Positions 1 to 7,160 of a stretch of DNA of 10,336 bases are shown one piece after another. The stretch is taken from NCBI GenBank assembly GCA_003487005.1, contig DNFG01000511.1, forward strand, positions 1 to 10,336. Reading direction: 5' to 3'. This stretch comes from Bryobacterales bacterium (GTDB lineage: Bacteria; Acidobacteriota; Terriglobia; Bryobacterales; Bryobacteraceae). Below the pieces are notes generated by a model. That model did not search any database. It saw nothing but the letters and a program-made list of their open reading frames with translations, and was not told the DNA's origin. Numbering within the stretch: position 1 is the first letter of the stretch; every line of letters starts with the position of its first letter. Both the position numbers and the translations under genes were made by a program.

Positions 1-913
1 CGTGATAGCTCTGATAGTGGCGGGCGGGGGTCCAGAGGTCGTACATGGCATTGACGGCGACGCCCTTGCGGCCGGCGGCGGTGAGGTCGGCGGCGATGGT
101 CATGCCGACCATATTGGCCATTTGCGCGATGAGCGGATCGACGTTCGGCTCGATGGGGTCGAGGTACGGAGGAATCCAGATGCGCGCGGCGGTGGGGCCC
201 ATCTGGTGGATGTCGTAGACGATGTGGGGATGCCACTGGTTGTGGAGGCCGGCGATGACGGCGCGGGTTTCGGCCTGCGAAAAGATGTACCAGTCGCGGT
301 TATTGTCGTGGCCGGTGTACTTCTGATACAGCTCGGGCGGGGAGGTGCCCTCGAAGGGGGTGTTGAGGGTCTTGCGGTACCAGTTGGTGACGAGATCGAG
401 GCCGTCGGGATTGATGGAAGGGGCGAGCAGCAGGATCACATTGTCGAGGATCTGGCGGGTCTTAGGGTCCGTGGCCGTGGTGAGGCGATGGGCGAATTCG
501 ATGGTGGCGTGGACGCTGGCAACCTCGGTGGCGTGGATGGCGGAGGTGATGAGGACGACGGACTTGCCTTCCGCGATGAGCTTGATGGCTTCGGCATCGG
601 AGGTGCGGCGGGGGTCCACGAGACGCTTCTGGATCTGGCGGAAGTGTTCGAGGCGGGCGAGAGTTTCCGGCGCGGCGATGATGCCGGCAAGCATGGTGCG
701 CCCCTCTTCGCTCTTGCCGATCTCGATGACCTTGATCCGGTTGGTGCCCTTCTCGAGTTCGCGCATGTAGGCGCTGACCTTGGCCCACTCGTGGGTGGTG
801 CGGTCGGCGCCCATCCGGAAGCCGAAGAAGGCTTCCGGCGTGGGCGGCGCGGCGAGAACAGCGGCTGTAGTGAGGGCGGCGGCGAGCAGGAGGCGGCGGA
901 TCAGGGGCGGCAC
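1..913 (-). CDS. Secreted M14-family zinc carboxypeptidase, N-terminal part (runs off the left edge)
   Basis: A metallopeptidase that would hydrolyse C-terminal residues of peptides outside the cytoplasm; 304 residues are visible and the C-terminus lies beyond position 1. Residues 1-22 form a signal peptide: a basic start (IRR at 5-7), a Leu/Ala-rich core, and a likely cut after LAA. The M14 zinc ligands are visible: the HxxE motif is HATE with His127 and Glu130, and the third ligand is His236 in DIHQMG. NPDG at 168-171 and NNRDW at 204-208 match the substrate-binding part of the M14 fold. The catalytic Glu near the end of the domain is outside the window. The start is a GTG at 913 with GGAGAG just upstream, and the gene overlaps the end of the isomerase gene by 13 nt. 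No ATG in this frame fits upstream. Family assignment is secure; substrate is unknown. Confidence 0.9.
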   Translation of the reverse strand, partial: MPPLIRRLLLAAALTTAAVLAAPPTPEAFFGFRMGADRTTHEWAKVSAYMRELEKGTNRIKVIEIGKSEEGRTMLAGIIAAPETLARLEHFRQIQKRLVDPRRTSDAEAIKLIAEGKSVVLITSAIHATEVASVHATIEFAHRLTTATDPKTRQILDNVILLLAPSINPDGLDLVTNWYRKTLNTPFEGTSPPELYQKYTGHDNNRDWYIFSQAETRAVIAGLHNQWHPHIVYDIHQMGPTAARIWIPPYLDPIEPNVDPLIAQMANMVGMTIAADLTAAGRKGVAVNAMYDLWTPARHYQSYH

Positions 914-1662
914 ATTTCTCTCCAGAGGGCGCGGTACCAGCGGAGGAAGCGTTCAGGCTGCGGGCTTTCGGCGACTTCCATCATGGTGTAGCGCTCGTAT
1001 TTGGTTTCGCGGAACAGGGTGAACAGTTCCCGCCACGGGTAGGTGTCGTTGGCGAGTTCGTTGATGTGGCAGTGTTTGATCCACGGGCGCAGACGGTGGA
1101 AGTTTTCGCGGATACTGCCCTGGATGATGTCGGGGGGATTCGAGTTCCAGCAGAGGCCGACGGCGGGATGGTTGGTCTGCTTCATGATGGCTTCGCAGAC
1201 GCGCGGCTCCTGGGTTTCACGGCCATGGACTTCAAGCCAGATCTCGATGCCGCGGACCTGTGCGTAGTCGCCGCATTCCTTGAGGCTGACGGCAATGTTT
1301 TCGATGGTCTGTTCGCGGCTGACGCCTTGCGGGAAGGCGTTGGGACGGACCTTGACGCCCATGGCGCCGGTATCGCGGGCGAGATCGACAAAGGCCTTGG
1401 TGTCCTGGATGTGCTTGCGGCGGACGGCGGGGTCGGGCGAGTGGTACTCGGCGGTGGACCCGAGGCCGACGAGGCGGACGGGCGTGCGGGCGAAGCGGAT
1501 GCGGACGGCGTCACGCTCCTGGTGGCTGAGCGTGGGCTCGACGCCGTGCTTGTGGGTGGTGCGCAGTTCGACTCCCTGAAAACCAGCCTGTTCGAGTTTG
1601 GTGATGACGGTATCGAGGTCCCAGTCCTTGAGAACGTTGTAAGTGACGGCGCCGAGCTTCAT
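901..1662 (-). CDS. Sugar phosphate isomerase/epimerase-like TIM-barrel protein (xylose isomerase-like, AP_endonuc_2 fold)
   Basis: A 253-residue cytoplasmic protein of the xylose isomerase-like TIM-barrel superfamily, which usually isomerises or epimerises sugars or polyols with a divalent metal. It begins with a typical first strand (MKLGAVTYN) and has the GFQGVELR element at about residues 27-34. Candidate metal ligands are Glu144 (LEVHG), the WNSN/PPD segment at 172-178, His199 (HCHINEL) and Glu229 (MMEVAES). The second position, usually Asp, appears here as WNSN, so the metal site may be altered or use Asp178. No signal peptide is visible. A strong ribosome site (AAGGAG, spacer 7) precedes the ATG. 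It follows the symporter gene by 18 nt and its last 13 nt overlap the peptidase start. The exact substrate cannot be read from sequence. Confidence 0.85.
   Translation of the reverse strand: MKLGAVTYNVLKDWDLDTVITKLEQAGFQGVELRTTHKHGVEPTLSHQERDAVRIRFARTPVRLVGLGSTAEYHSPDPAVRRKHIQDTKAFVDLARDTGAMGVKVRPNAFPQGVSREQTIENIAVSLKECGDYAQVRGIEIWLEVHGRETQEPRVCEAIMKQTNHPAVGLCWNSNPPDIIQGSIRENFHRLRPWIKHCHINELANDTYPWRELFTLFRETKYERYTMMEVAESPQPERFLRWYRALWREMCRP
918..923 (-). promoter_or_regulatory. Ribosome binding site deciding the GTG start of the M14 peptidase
   Basis: GGAGAG lies four bases before the GTG at 913 (six bases from the GGAG core). It sits inside the last codons of the isomerase gene. It supports the GTG as the true start and suggests the two genes are translationally coupled. 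Confidence 0.6.
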
Positions 1663-1669
1663 GGCTCAT

Positions 1670-1675
1670 CTCCTT
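1670..1675 (-). promoter_or_regulatory. Strong ribosome binding site of the isomerase-like gene
   Basis: AAGGAG lies seven bases before the ATG at 1662, within the 18-nt gap after the symporter gene. It is one of the clearest Shine-Dalgarno sites of the minus-strand run and implies independent translation initiation here. Confidence 0.7.
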
Positions 1676-1680
1676 TTTGT

Positions 1681-2904
1681 TTATGATGGCGCACCGGCTT
1701 CGCCGGCGGCGGGCGGTTTCAGGTCGTAGCCCTCCCAACGGGCAATGACGGCGGTCGCGAGACAGTTGCCAAGCAGGTTGACGGACGTGCGGCCCATGTC
1801 CATCAGGGTATCCACTCCAAGCAGGATGACAATCCCCTCGAGCGGCAGGTTAAAGGCGCTGAGCGTGCCGGCGAGAACGATGAGCGCGGCGCGGGGCACC
1901 CCGGCGACGCCCTTGCTGGTGAGCATCAGCGCCGCCATCATGGTCAGTTGCTGAGTCAGGGTCATCTCGATGCCCGCGGCCTGCGCCACGAAGACGGAGG
2001 CGAGAGCGAGGTAGAGCGTGCTGCCGTCGAGATTGAAGCTGTAGCCGGTCGGCAACACGAAACTGACGATGTGGCGCGGCACGCCGAAGCGCTCCATGTT
2101 GCGCATCGCGCTGGGAAACGCGGCTTCGCTCGAGGCGGTGCTGAAAGCGATGACGGTGGGCTCGCGCGCAGCCTGCAGGAAACGGAGAAGTGGGATCCGG
2201 CAGATCAACAGCACAGCGCCCAGCACGATGACGATGTAGGCGATCAGCGCTATATAAAGCGCGCCGATCAGCTTGCCAAGACCAAACAGAATGCCGATCC
2301 CCTTGGAACCAACCACCGCGGCGAGCGCCGCGCCCACGCCCAGCGGGGCGAGGTACATCACGTACTTGGTGTACTCGAACATCACATCGCCCAGCGCGCG
2401 GCAGAAGTCGAGCACCGGCTTGGCCTTCTCGCCCATCGCGATGCACGCGGTGCCGAACAGGAAGCAGAAGACGACGAGTTGCAGCACTTCATTGCGCGCC
2501 ATGGCGTCGATAATGCTGCTGGGCACGCTGTGCTCCAGCACGCCGATCAGGCTGGCCTTGGCCTCGGGCAGTTGCGGTTTCACGCCCGCGTCGATCGGCA
2601 CGCCGTCGCCGGGACGAAAGTAGTTCACCGACAGCAGGCCGAGCAGGAGCGCGCCGGAGGTGGCGATATTAAAGTAGATCAGCGATTTCACGCCGATGCG
2701 CCCCATTGCGCGCGCGCTGCCCGACCCGGCGATGCCGAACACGAGCGTGGCGAACAGCAGGGGGGCGATGATCGACTTGATCAGTCGCAGGAAGATGTTG
2801 CTGATGAAGGCGATGTTCTTCCCGAATTCGGGTTGGTAATGGCCGATGGCCACCCCGGCGAGCATGGCGATGAAGATCCAGGTGGTCAGCGACGGGCGCT
2901 TCAT
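1681..2904 (-). CDS. Dicarboxylate/amino acid:cation symporter (DAACS, GltP/DctA type)
   Basis: A 407-residue inner-membrane secondary transporter importing glutamate/aspartate or C4-dicarboxylates with cations. The family landmarks are all present: FLRLIKSIIAPLLF near 38-51, the hairpin-1 serine motif STASSEAAFP at 255-264, the TM7 motif NLDGS at 291-295, the hairpin-2 segment TSKGVAGVP at 329-337, and TM8 with Asp365, Asp369, Arg372 and Asn376. Arg372 aligns with the residue that binds the acidic side chain in GltPh. Asn380 stands where GltPh has the sodium-site Asp405, which hints at proton coupling as in DctA. The start is the ATG at 2904, overlapping the nadK stop as ATGA; upstream extension of the frame is just read-through of nadK. 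The family is certain; substrate and ion are inferred. Confidence 0.93.
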   Translation of the reverse strand: MKRPSLTTWIFIAMLAGVAIGHYQPEFGKNIAFISNIFLRLIKSIIAPLLFATLVFGIAGSGSARAMGRIGVKSLIYFNIATSGALLLGLLSVNYFRPGDGVPIDAGVKPQLPEAKASLIGVLEHSVPSSIIDAMARNEVLQLVVFCFLFGTACIAMGEKAKPVLDFCRALGDVMFEYTKYVMYLAPLGVGAALAAVVGSKGIGILFGLGKLIGALYIALIAYIVIVLGAVLLICRIPLLRFLQAAREPTVIAFSTASSEAAFPSAMRNMERFGVPRHIVSFVLPTGYSFNLDGSTLYLALASVFVAQAAGIEMTLTQQLTMMAALMLTSKGVAGVPRAALIVLAGTLSAFNLPLEGIVILLGVDTLMDMGRTSVNLLGNCLATAVIARWEGYDLKPPAAGEAGAPS

Positions 2905-3764
2905 CGTTCGCCCCACTTCAGCTTCTGGCGAAGGACATCGAAGAAGAGCATGCGCGGCGGGCGGATCAGACTGAGCGAGTTGGCGGAACTGCGGCAGATG
3001 ATCCGGTCCTGTTCGAGCAGCGGCGAGCCGACCTGGCCGTCGATGGTCAGGTAGGCGTCCTCGCCGCGGGCCAGATTGAGGATCTGGATGACGCTCGCGT
3101 CCGACACCAACACGGGCCGGTTGGTGAGCATGTGCGGGCAGATCGGCGTGATGCACAGCGCGCCGACCGAGGGGAACACGATGGGTCCGCCCGCGGACAG
3201 CGAGTACGCCGTGGAACCGGTGGGCGTGGCGATGATGAGGCCGTCGGCCTTGTAGCGGCACACGAAATGCGCGTCCACATTGCAGACCAGATCGATCATG
3301 CGTGCGATGTGCGCCTTGGTGATGACGATGTCGTTCAGCGCCTCGTAGCGGGCCACCACTTCCCCGCCCCGCTGAACCTCACAGGAAAGCATCCGCCGCT
3401 TCGCCACGCGCAGTTCGTTGCGCAGCGCGCGCTCGAGTTCCGGGAACAGTTCATCGACGGTGATCGCGGTGAGGAAACCCAGCCCGCCGAGATTGACCGC
3501 GAACAGCGGGATGTCTCGGCCGGCGATCGCGCGCGCCGCGCTGAGCAGGGTGCCGTCGCCGCCCATGACGATGACGAGTTCGCAGCCCTCGGGCACTTCC
3601 TCGCGCGTCAGGCCGGGCGTCCGGCCCGCGTAACGCGCCGTCACTTCATCGACGCGCGCGTCCACGCCCTTCGCCTCAAGCCACTGCAAGACGGCGGGCA
3701 CCAGCGTGCGCGCCTCCCGCACGTCAGGCTTCGAGATGATGCCGACTGTCTGGATCGTAGCCAT
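2901..3764 (-). CDS. nadK: NAD kinase
   Basis: ATP (or polyphosphate)-dependent NAD kinase that makes NADP+ in the cytoplasm; 287 residues, normal for the family. Visible motifs are the GGDGT signature at 68-72, LGGLGFLT at 92-99, the NAD-binding Asn143-Asp144 (ALNDIVI), and TPTGSTAY at 179-186 followed by SAGGP. The N-terminal VGIISKP strand is the usual family start, so the ATG at 3764 is chosen over a longer frame that begins at 3932 and only reads through tlyA in another frame. The gene starts 41 nt inside the end of tlyA, with no clear ribosome site, so coupled translation is likely. Its TGA overlaps the ATG of the symporter by 4 nt. tlyA-nadK adjacency is common in other bacteria, including actinobacteria. 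Confidence 0.97.
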   Translation of the reverse strand: MATIQTVGIISKPDVREARTLVPAVLQWLEAKGVDARVDEVTARYAGRTPGLTREEVPEGCELVIVMGGDGTLLSAARAIAGRDIPLFAVNLGGLGFLTAITVDELFPELERALRNELRVAKRRMLSCEVQRGGEVVARYEALNDIVITKAHIARMIDLVCNVDAHFVCRYKADGLIIATPTGSTAYSLSAGGPIVFPSVGALCITPICPHMLTNRPVLVSDASVIQILNLARGEDAYLTIDGQVGSPLLEQDRIICRSSANSLSLIRPPRMLFFDVLRQKLKWGER

Positions 3765-4482
3765 AGAGCAGGTATTCCAAATTGCCCTCCGCGCCCGGCA
3801 AAGGGCTCTCCATGAGCCGGGTCGCCAGACCCAGAGTCTCCACGGCGGCACGGACCCGCTCGCAGGCCGCTTCACGGAAAGCCGGCTCGCGGACAATGCC
3901 TCCCCGGCCCACCTGGTCGCGGCCAACTTCAAATTGCGGCTTCACCAGCACCACCATCGCCCGCGGAGGTTTGAGCAGTGGCGGCAGCACCGGAAGGATG
4001 AGTGTAACACTGATGAAGCTGACGTCACAGACCGCCAGATCCGCGGCTTCGCCAATGTCCTCGAACCGCAAATAGCGCGCATTCAGGCCCTCGTGGACGA
4101 TCACCCGCTCGTCGTTGCGAAGCTTCCAGTGCAACTGCGATTTGCCCACATCAACACAATGGACCCGCGCCGCGCCGCGCTGCAGAAGACAGTCGGTGAA
4201 GCCGCCCGTCGAGGAGCCGACATCGAGACAGACGCGCCCGCTGACATCGATCCCGAAACCATCCAGCGCGCCCGCAAGCTTGAAGCCGCCGCGACTGACG
4301 AAGGGCATCGCTTCGGCCACCTGAATGGCAGCATCTTCCTTGACCTGCGCCCCCGCCTTGTCCACACGCTGCCCATCCACGGTCACGACCCCCGCCAGCA
4401 GCAGGGCGCGCGCCTTTTCTCGCGACTCGGCGAGGCCCCGCGCCACCAGAAGTTGATCGATGCGCTGCCGGGGCGTCTTCAT
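3724..4482 (-). CDS. tlyA: TlyA-family rRNA (cytidine-2'-O)-methyltransferase
   Basis: A 252-residue S4-domain plus FtsJ-like methyltransferase. By family knowledge it 2'-O-methylates cytidines in 16S and/or 23S rRNA using S-adenosylmethionine; some homologues were annotated as haemolysins. Residues 4-60 are the S4 RNA-binding domain (RIDQLLVARGLAESREKAR). SRGGFKL at 63-69 leads into the SAM-binding motif DVGSSTGGFTD at 87-97. Asp153 (CDVSFIS), Lys181 (VKPQFE) and Lys68 fit the catalytic Lys-Asp-Lys-Glu pattern of FtsJ enzymes. The start is the ATG at 4482, 14 nt after ispA, with a poor ribosome site. The last 41 nt overlap nadK, giving a tail (GYDPDSRHHLEA) beyond the usual EYLLY ending. The presence of a full N-terminal S4 domain fits the dual-target form, but target sites cannot be proved from sequence. 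Confidence 0.94.
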   Translation of the reverse strand: MKTPRQRIDQLLVARGLAESREKARALLLAGVVTVDGQRVDKAGAQVKEDAAIQVAEAMPFVSRGGFKLAGALDGFGIDVSGRVCLDVGSSTGGFTDCLLQRGAARVHCVDVGKSQLHWKLRNDERVIVHEGLNARYLRFEDIGEAADLAVCDVSFISVTLILPVLPPLLKPPRAMVVLVKPQFEVGRDQVGRGGIVREPAFREAACERVRAAVETLGLATRLMESPLPGAEGNLEYLLYGYDPDSRHHLEA

Positions 4483-4496
4483 GCGGGACGCGCCGC

Positions 4497-5378
4497 TCAG
4501 TTCTGCCGCTCCACGATCAGATCGGCCAGTTCCCGCAAGCGCCGCGCGCGGTCGCCGAACTCCGCGAGCGCTTCATGCGCCAGGCGGCGCTGCTCCTCGG
4601 CCATCCGCTTCGAGGCCGCGAGCCCGTAGACCGCCGGAAACGTGATCTTGTGCTGTTCGGCATCCTTGCCCGCCGTCTTGCCCAGCGTCTCCGAACTCTG
4701 CTCGATGTCGAGTACATCATCGACGATCTGGAAGGCCAGCCCGGCATGCTCGCCGTAGCGCGAGAGCGAATCGAGTTGCTCCGCCGTCGCCCCGGCATGC
4801 AGGGCGCCCAGGCGGACGCTCGCCCGCAGCAGCGCGCCGGTCTTCGCGCGATGGATCCGTTCGAGCAACTCCGCGGTGGGTGCGGCGTTCTCGCCTTCAA
4901 GATCGTGGACCTGCCCGCCGATCATCCCGCCCACGGTGCCGGAGGCCATGGCGAGTTCCTGAACGAGGCGCGCATCGCCCGTCCGGCCAAGAACCTCGAA
5001 GGCCAGCGTCAACAGCGCGTCGCCCGCCAGAATCGCCATCGCTTCACCGAACACTTTGTGGTTGGTGGGCCTGCCCCGGCGCAGGTCGTCGTTGTCCAGC
5101 GCCGGCAGATCGTCGTGAATCAGTGAGTAGGTGTGGACCAACTCCAGCGACGCCGCCACCGCGCGAATCCCCTCCACGTCCTCCCCGGCCACCGCGCGCC
5201 CGGCTTCCAGGCACAGCACCGGCCGGATCCGCTTTCCGCCCGCGAACAGGCTGTAACGCATCGCGCGGTGGATCACCTCCGGCGGCATGGTTTCGGCGGG
5301 CGTCAGCCGGTCGAGTTCCGCGTCCACCTGCCGGACCCGCTCCTTCAGATACTCGCGCAACGGCAGAGCGGCCAACAT
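4497..5378 (-). CDS. ispA: Polyprenyl synthetase, farnesyl diphosphate synthase type
   Basis: A 293-residue class I trans-prenyltransferase that condenses isopentenyl diphosphate with allylic diphosphates in the cytoplasm. GGKRIRP is at 47-53; the first Asp-rich motif is DDLPALD at 89-95; GQVHDL is at 155-160; Lys179-Thr180 follows; and the second Asp-rich motif is DDVLD in FQIVDDVLD at 216-224. The first motif has the two-residue insertion (DDxxxxD) and a Tyr at position -5 (HTYSLIHDD), as in bacterial type II FPP synthases such as E. coli IspA, so a C15 product is most likely; a C20 product is the alternative. The start is taken as the ATG at 5378, which overlaps the xseB stop as TGATG and has GGAGG seven bases upstream; a GTG three bases earlier is less likely. 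dxs, a frequent neighbour, is absent. Confidence 0.94.
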   Translation of the reverse strand: MLAALPLREYLKERVRQVDAELDRLTPAETMPPEVIHRAMRYSLFAGGKRIRPVLCLEAGRAVAGEDVEGIRAVAASLELVHTYSLIHDDLPALDNDDLRRGRPTNHKVFGEAMAILAGDALLTLAFEVLGRTGDARLVQELAMASGTVGGMIGGQVHDLEGENAAPTAELLERIHRAKTGALLRASVRLGALHAGATAEQLDSLSRYGEHAGLAFQIVDDVLDIEQSSETLGKTAGKDAEQHKITFPAVYGLAASKRMAEEQRRLAHEALAEFGDRARRLRELADLIVERQN

Positions 5379-5629
5379 CACTCGTCCTCCTCCGGGTCGA
5401 ACGGAACAGGCTCCACCGCGCCACCGCGTTGCAGCAGCACTTCCACCTTCGCCTCCGCTTCAGCCAGGCGCCGGCGGCAGTCGTCACTCAACTTCATGCC
5501 CTTCTCAAAAAGTTCGAGGGCCTGGTCCAGCGGCACATCGGGCTCTTCCAGGCGATGGACCAGCGCCTCCAGGTCCTCCAGCCTCTGCTCGAAGGAGGGC
5601 GGTGGTTGCGGGGCTGGATTCTTGGACAT
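5378..5629 (-). CDS. xseB: Exodeoxyribonuclease VII small subunit
   Basis: An 83-residue cytoplasmic protein that assembles with XseA to form exonuclease VII, a single-strand DNA exonuclease. The core FEQRLEDLEALVHRLEEPDV followed by PLDQALELFEKGMKLSDDCRRRL and AEAKVEVLL (residues about 13-67) matches the two-helix XseB family in pattern and length. The tail is acidic (PEEDE), and the codons for it provide the ribosome site for ispA. The start is the ATG at 5629, 25 nt after the POT transporter stop; only a weak GAAGA precedes it. xseA, often directly upstream, is not adjacent here, its place being taken by the transporter. The xseB-ispA adjacency is widely conserved in bacteria and supports both calls. 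Confidence 0.93.
   Translation of the reverse strand: MSKNPAPQPPPSFEQRLEDLEALVHRLEEPDVPLDQALELFEKGMKLSDDCRRRLAEAEAKVEVLLQRGGAVEPVPFDPEEDE
5386..5390 (-). promoter_or_regulatory. Ribosome binding site of ispA inside the end of xseB
   Basis: GGAGG encoded within the Glu-rich tail of XseB lies seven bases before the ATG at 5378. It favours this ATG over the GTG at 5381 and supports stop-start coupling through the TGATG overlap. Confidence 0.65.
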
Positions 5630-5654
5630 TCTTCAATTTTACGCCCGGCGCGGC

Positions 5655-7130
5655 TTAACGCAGGCTGCCCATCATCCGGGCCACCGGCCGCGCCACCACC
5701 GCCAGGATCAGCCCCGCCACGATCGCGAACGTCGCGGTCGTCTGGAACAGGTCCTGAATCGGCAGTTCCCCGTAGAACGCCGCCAGACGCCCACCCAGGT
5801 AATTGCCCGTCGAGATCGACAGGAACCAGACGCCCATCATCAGGCCCGCCACGCGCGCCGGCGCCAGTTTGGTAAACGCGCTGAGCCCCACCGGACTCAG
5901 ACAAAGCTCGCCAATCGTGTGCAGCGCATAACAGCCCGTCAACCAGACCGGACTCACTTTGCCGTCCGTGCCCGCCTTCATCGCCGCCATCATCATCACC
6001 ACGAATCCCAGGCCCACGAAGATCAGGCCCAGCGAGAACTTCGCCGGACTCGCCGGCTGCTTCGGTCCCAGCCGGATCCACAGCCACGCGAACACCGGCG
6101 CCAGCACGATGATGTAAATCGGATTCAGCGACTGATAAACCGTCGCCGAGAGGCTCATCCCGAAAAGTTGATTATCCGTGTACCGCGCCGCGAAGATGTT
6201 CAGACTCGACCCCGCCTGCTCGAACGCGGACCAGAACAGCGACGACGCGAAGAACAACACCGCGATCACGCCCAGCCGCTTTCGCTCCTCCGCCGTCCAC
6301 TCCGCGCCGAGAAACATCCACGCGAACAGCACAATCACCGCCAGCAGCAGCACGAAGCCCGAGCCGTCCACCAGCCCTTCCAGCGTCACCGTCACCACCC
6401 CGCTCACATGCAATGCCGCCAGCACCAACGGCACGCCCACCAGCGCCAGTATCCCGTTACGCAGATAACTGCGGATCTGTCCGGCCTCCTCGGGCGACGA
6501 CACCGGCACCGGGCGCAGCCCCGCTTCGCCCAGATGTTTGCGTCCCGCCGCGAACGTGAACACGCCCACCACCATCCCGAGTCCCGCCAGTCCGAATCCC
6601 AACTGCCAGCTCACGCCCGTCCCCAATGGCCCGCACACCAGCGGCGCCAGCAGCGCGCCCAGGTTGATGCCCATGTAGAAGATCGAAAAGCCGCTGTCGC
6701 GCCGCCGGTCCTCCGGCGTGTAGATCTGCCCCACGATCGTGCTGATATTCGGCTTCAGCAGACCCGTGCCGATCGCCACCACCGCCAGGCCGGCGAAGAA
6801 CACACCCTTGCTGGGCACCGCCAGCATCAGGTAGCCCACCGCGATCAGCATGCCCCCATAAAGCACCGTCCGCTGCTGCCCCAGCACCCGGTCCGCCAGC
6901 CAGCCACCCGGCAGACTCAACAGGTAAACCATCGCGATGTACAACCCGTAGATGCCGTAAGCCTGGCTGTCCTCGATCCCCAACCCGCCCGTTTCCACGC
7001 TCGCCGTCATGAACAGAATCAGCAGGGCGCGCATGCCGTAGTAGCCGAAGCGCTCCCACAATTCGGTGAAAAACAGCGTCGAAAGGCCGCGCGGATGGCC
7101 AAAAAAGCGCGTGTCGGGCGTTAGGGACAT
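5655..7130 (-). CDS. POT/PTR family proton-coupled oligopeptide transporter
   Basis: A 491-residue major facilitator superfamily protein of the inner membrane, predicted to import di- and tripeptides with protons. Its first helix carries the POT signature ExxERFxYYG as Glu23, Glu26, Arg27, Phe28, Tyr30-Tyr31-Gly32. Lys126 in GTGLLKPNIS is the conserved helix-4 lysine. The PTR2 signature FYMGINLGALLAPL is at about 151-164, and FWSAFEQAGSS and GELCLSPVGLSAFTKLAP mark the C-terminal half. Length is normal for bacterial members, with about 14 hydrophobic segments. The gene starts 30 nt after the binding-protein gene. No Shine-Dalgarno is visible before ATG 7130, but TAGAAT lies nine bases upstream. 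The secreted peptidase at the left end of the run would supply suitable substrates, which is only an inference. Confidence 0.95.
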   Translation of the reverse strand: MSLTPDTRFFGHPRGLSTLFFTELWERFGYYGMRALLILFMTASVETGGLGIEDSQAYGIYGLYIAMVYLLSLPGGWLADRVLGQQRTVLYGGMLIAVGYLMLAVPSKGVFFAGLAVVAIGTGLLKPNISTIVGQIYTPEDRRRDSGFSIFYMGINLGALLAPLVCGPLGTGVSWQLGFGLAGLGMVVGVFTFAAGRKHLGEAGLRPVPVSSPEEAGQIRSYLRNGILALVGVPLVLAALHVSGVVTVTLEGLVDGSGFVLLLAVIVLFAWMFLGAEWTAEERKRLGVIAVLFFASSLFWSAFEQAGSSLNIFAARYTDNQLFGMSLSATVYQSLNPIYIIVLAPVFAWLWIRLGPKQPASPAKFSLGLIFVGLGFVVMMMAAMKAGTDGKVSPVWLTGCYALHTIGELCLSPVGLSAFTKLAPARVAGLMMGVWFLSISTGNYLGGRLAAFYGELPIQDLFQTTATFAIVAGLILAVVARPVARMMGSLR

Positions 7131-7139
7131 AAACTGGAG

Positions 7140-7145
7140 ATTCTA
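7140..7145 (-). promoter_or_regulatory. Possible -10 element for a short-leader transcript of the POT gene
   Basis: TAGAAT (five of six matches to TATAAT) ends nine bases before the ATG at 7130, in the 30-nt gap after the binding-protein gene. A start about seven bases downstream would give an almost leaderless mRNA, which fits the missing ribosome site. No good -35 element is seen at the right distance, so this stays tentative. Confidence 0.25.
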
Positions 7146-7160
7146 CCGCACACGCGCCGG

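Noticed and set aside
2..991. A Gly/Asp/Val-rich plus-strand frame opposite the peptidase
   Set aside because: The minus strand carries M14 zinc ligands and a signal peptide; the plus frame has no recognisable domain.
2244..2276. A small inverted repeat (AGCGC around an ATATA core) with flanking CGATCAG copies, considered as a dif- or operator-like site
   Set aside because: It lies inside the symporter gene and encodes an ordinary membrane helix (LYIALIA). The arms are short and do not resemble XerCD half-sites.
3765..3932. Upstream extension of nadK to 343 codons
   Set aside because: The added 56 residues are Trp/Arg-rich, unlike the family, and only read tlyA in another frame; family members begin at the VGII strand.
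5133..7124. A 663-codon plus-strand open frame, rich in Arg, Gln and His, opposite the POT, xseB and ispA genes
   Set aside because: It is antisense to three genes with clear family motifs. The Arg/Gln/His-rich, low-complexity composition is what a GC-rich, G-ending coding strand gives in its reverse frame. No ribosome site or domain supports it.
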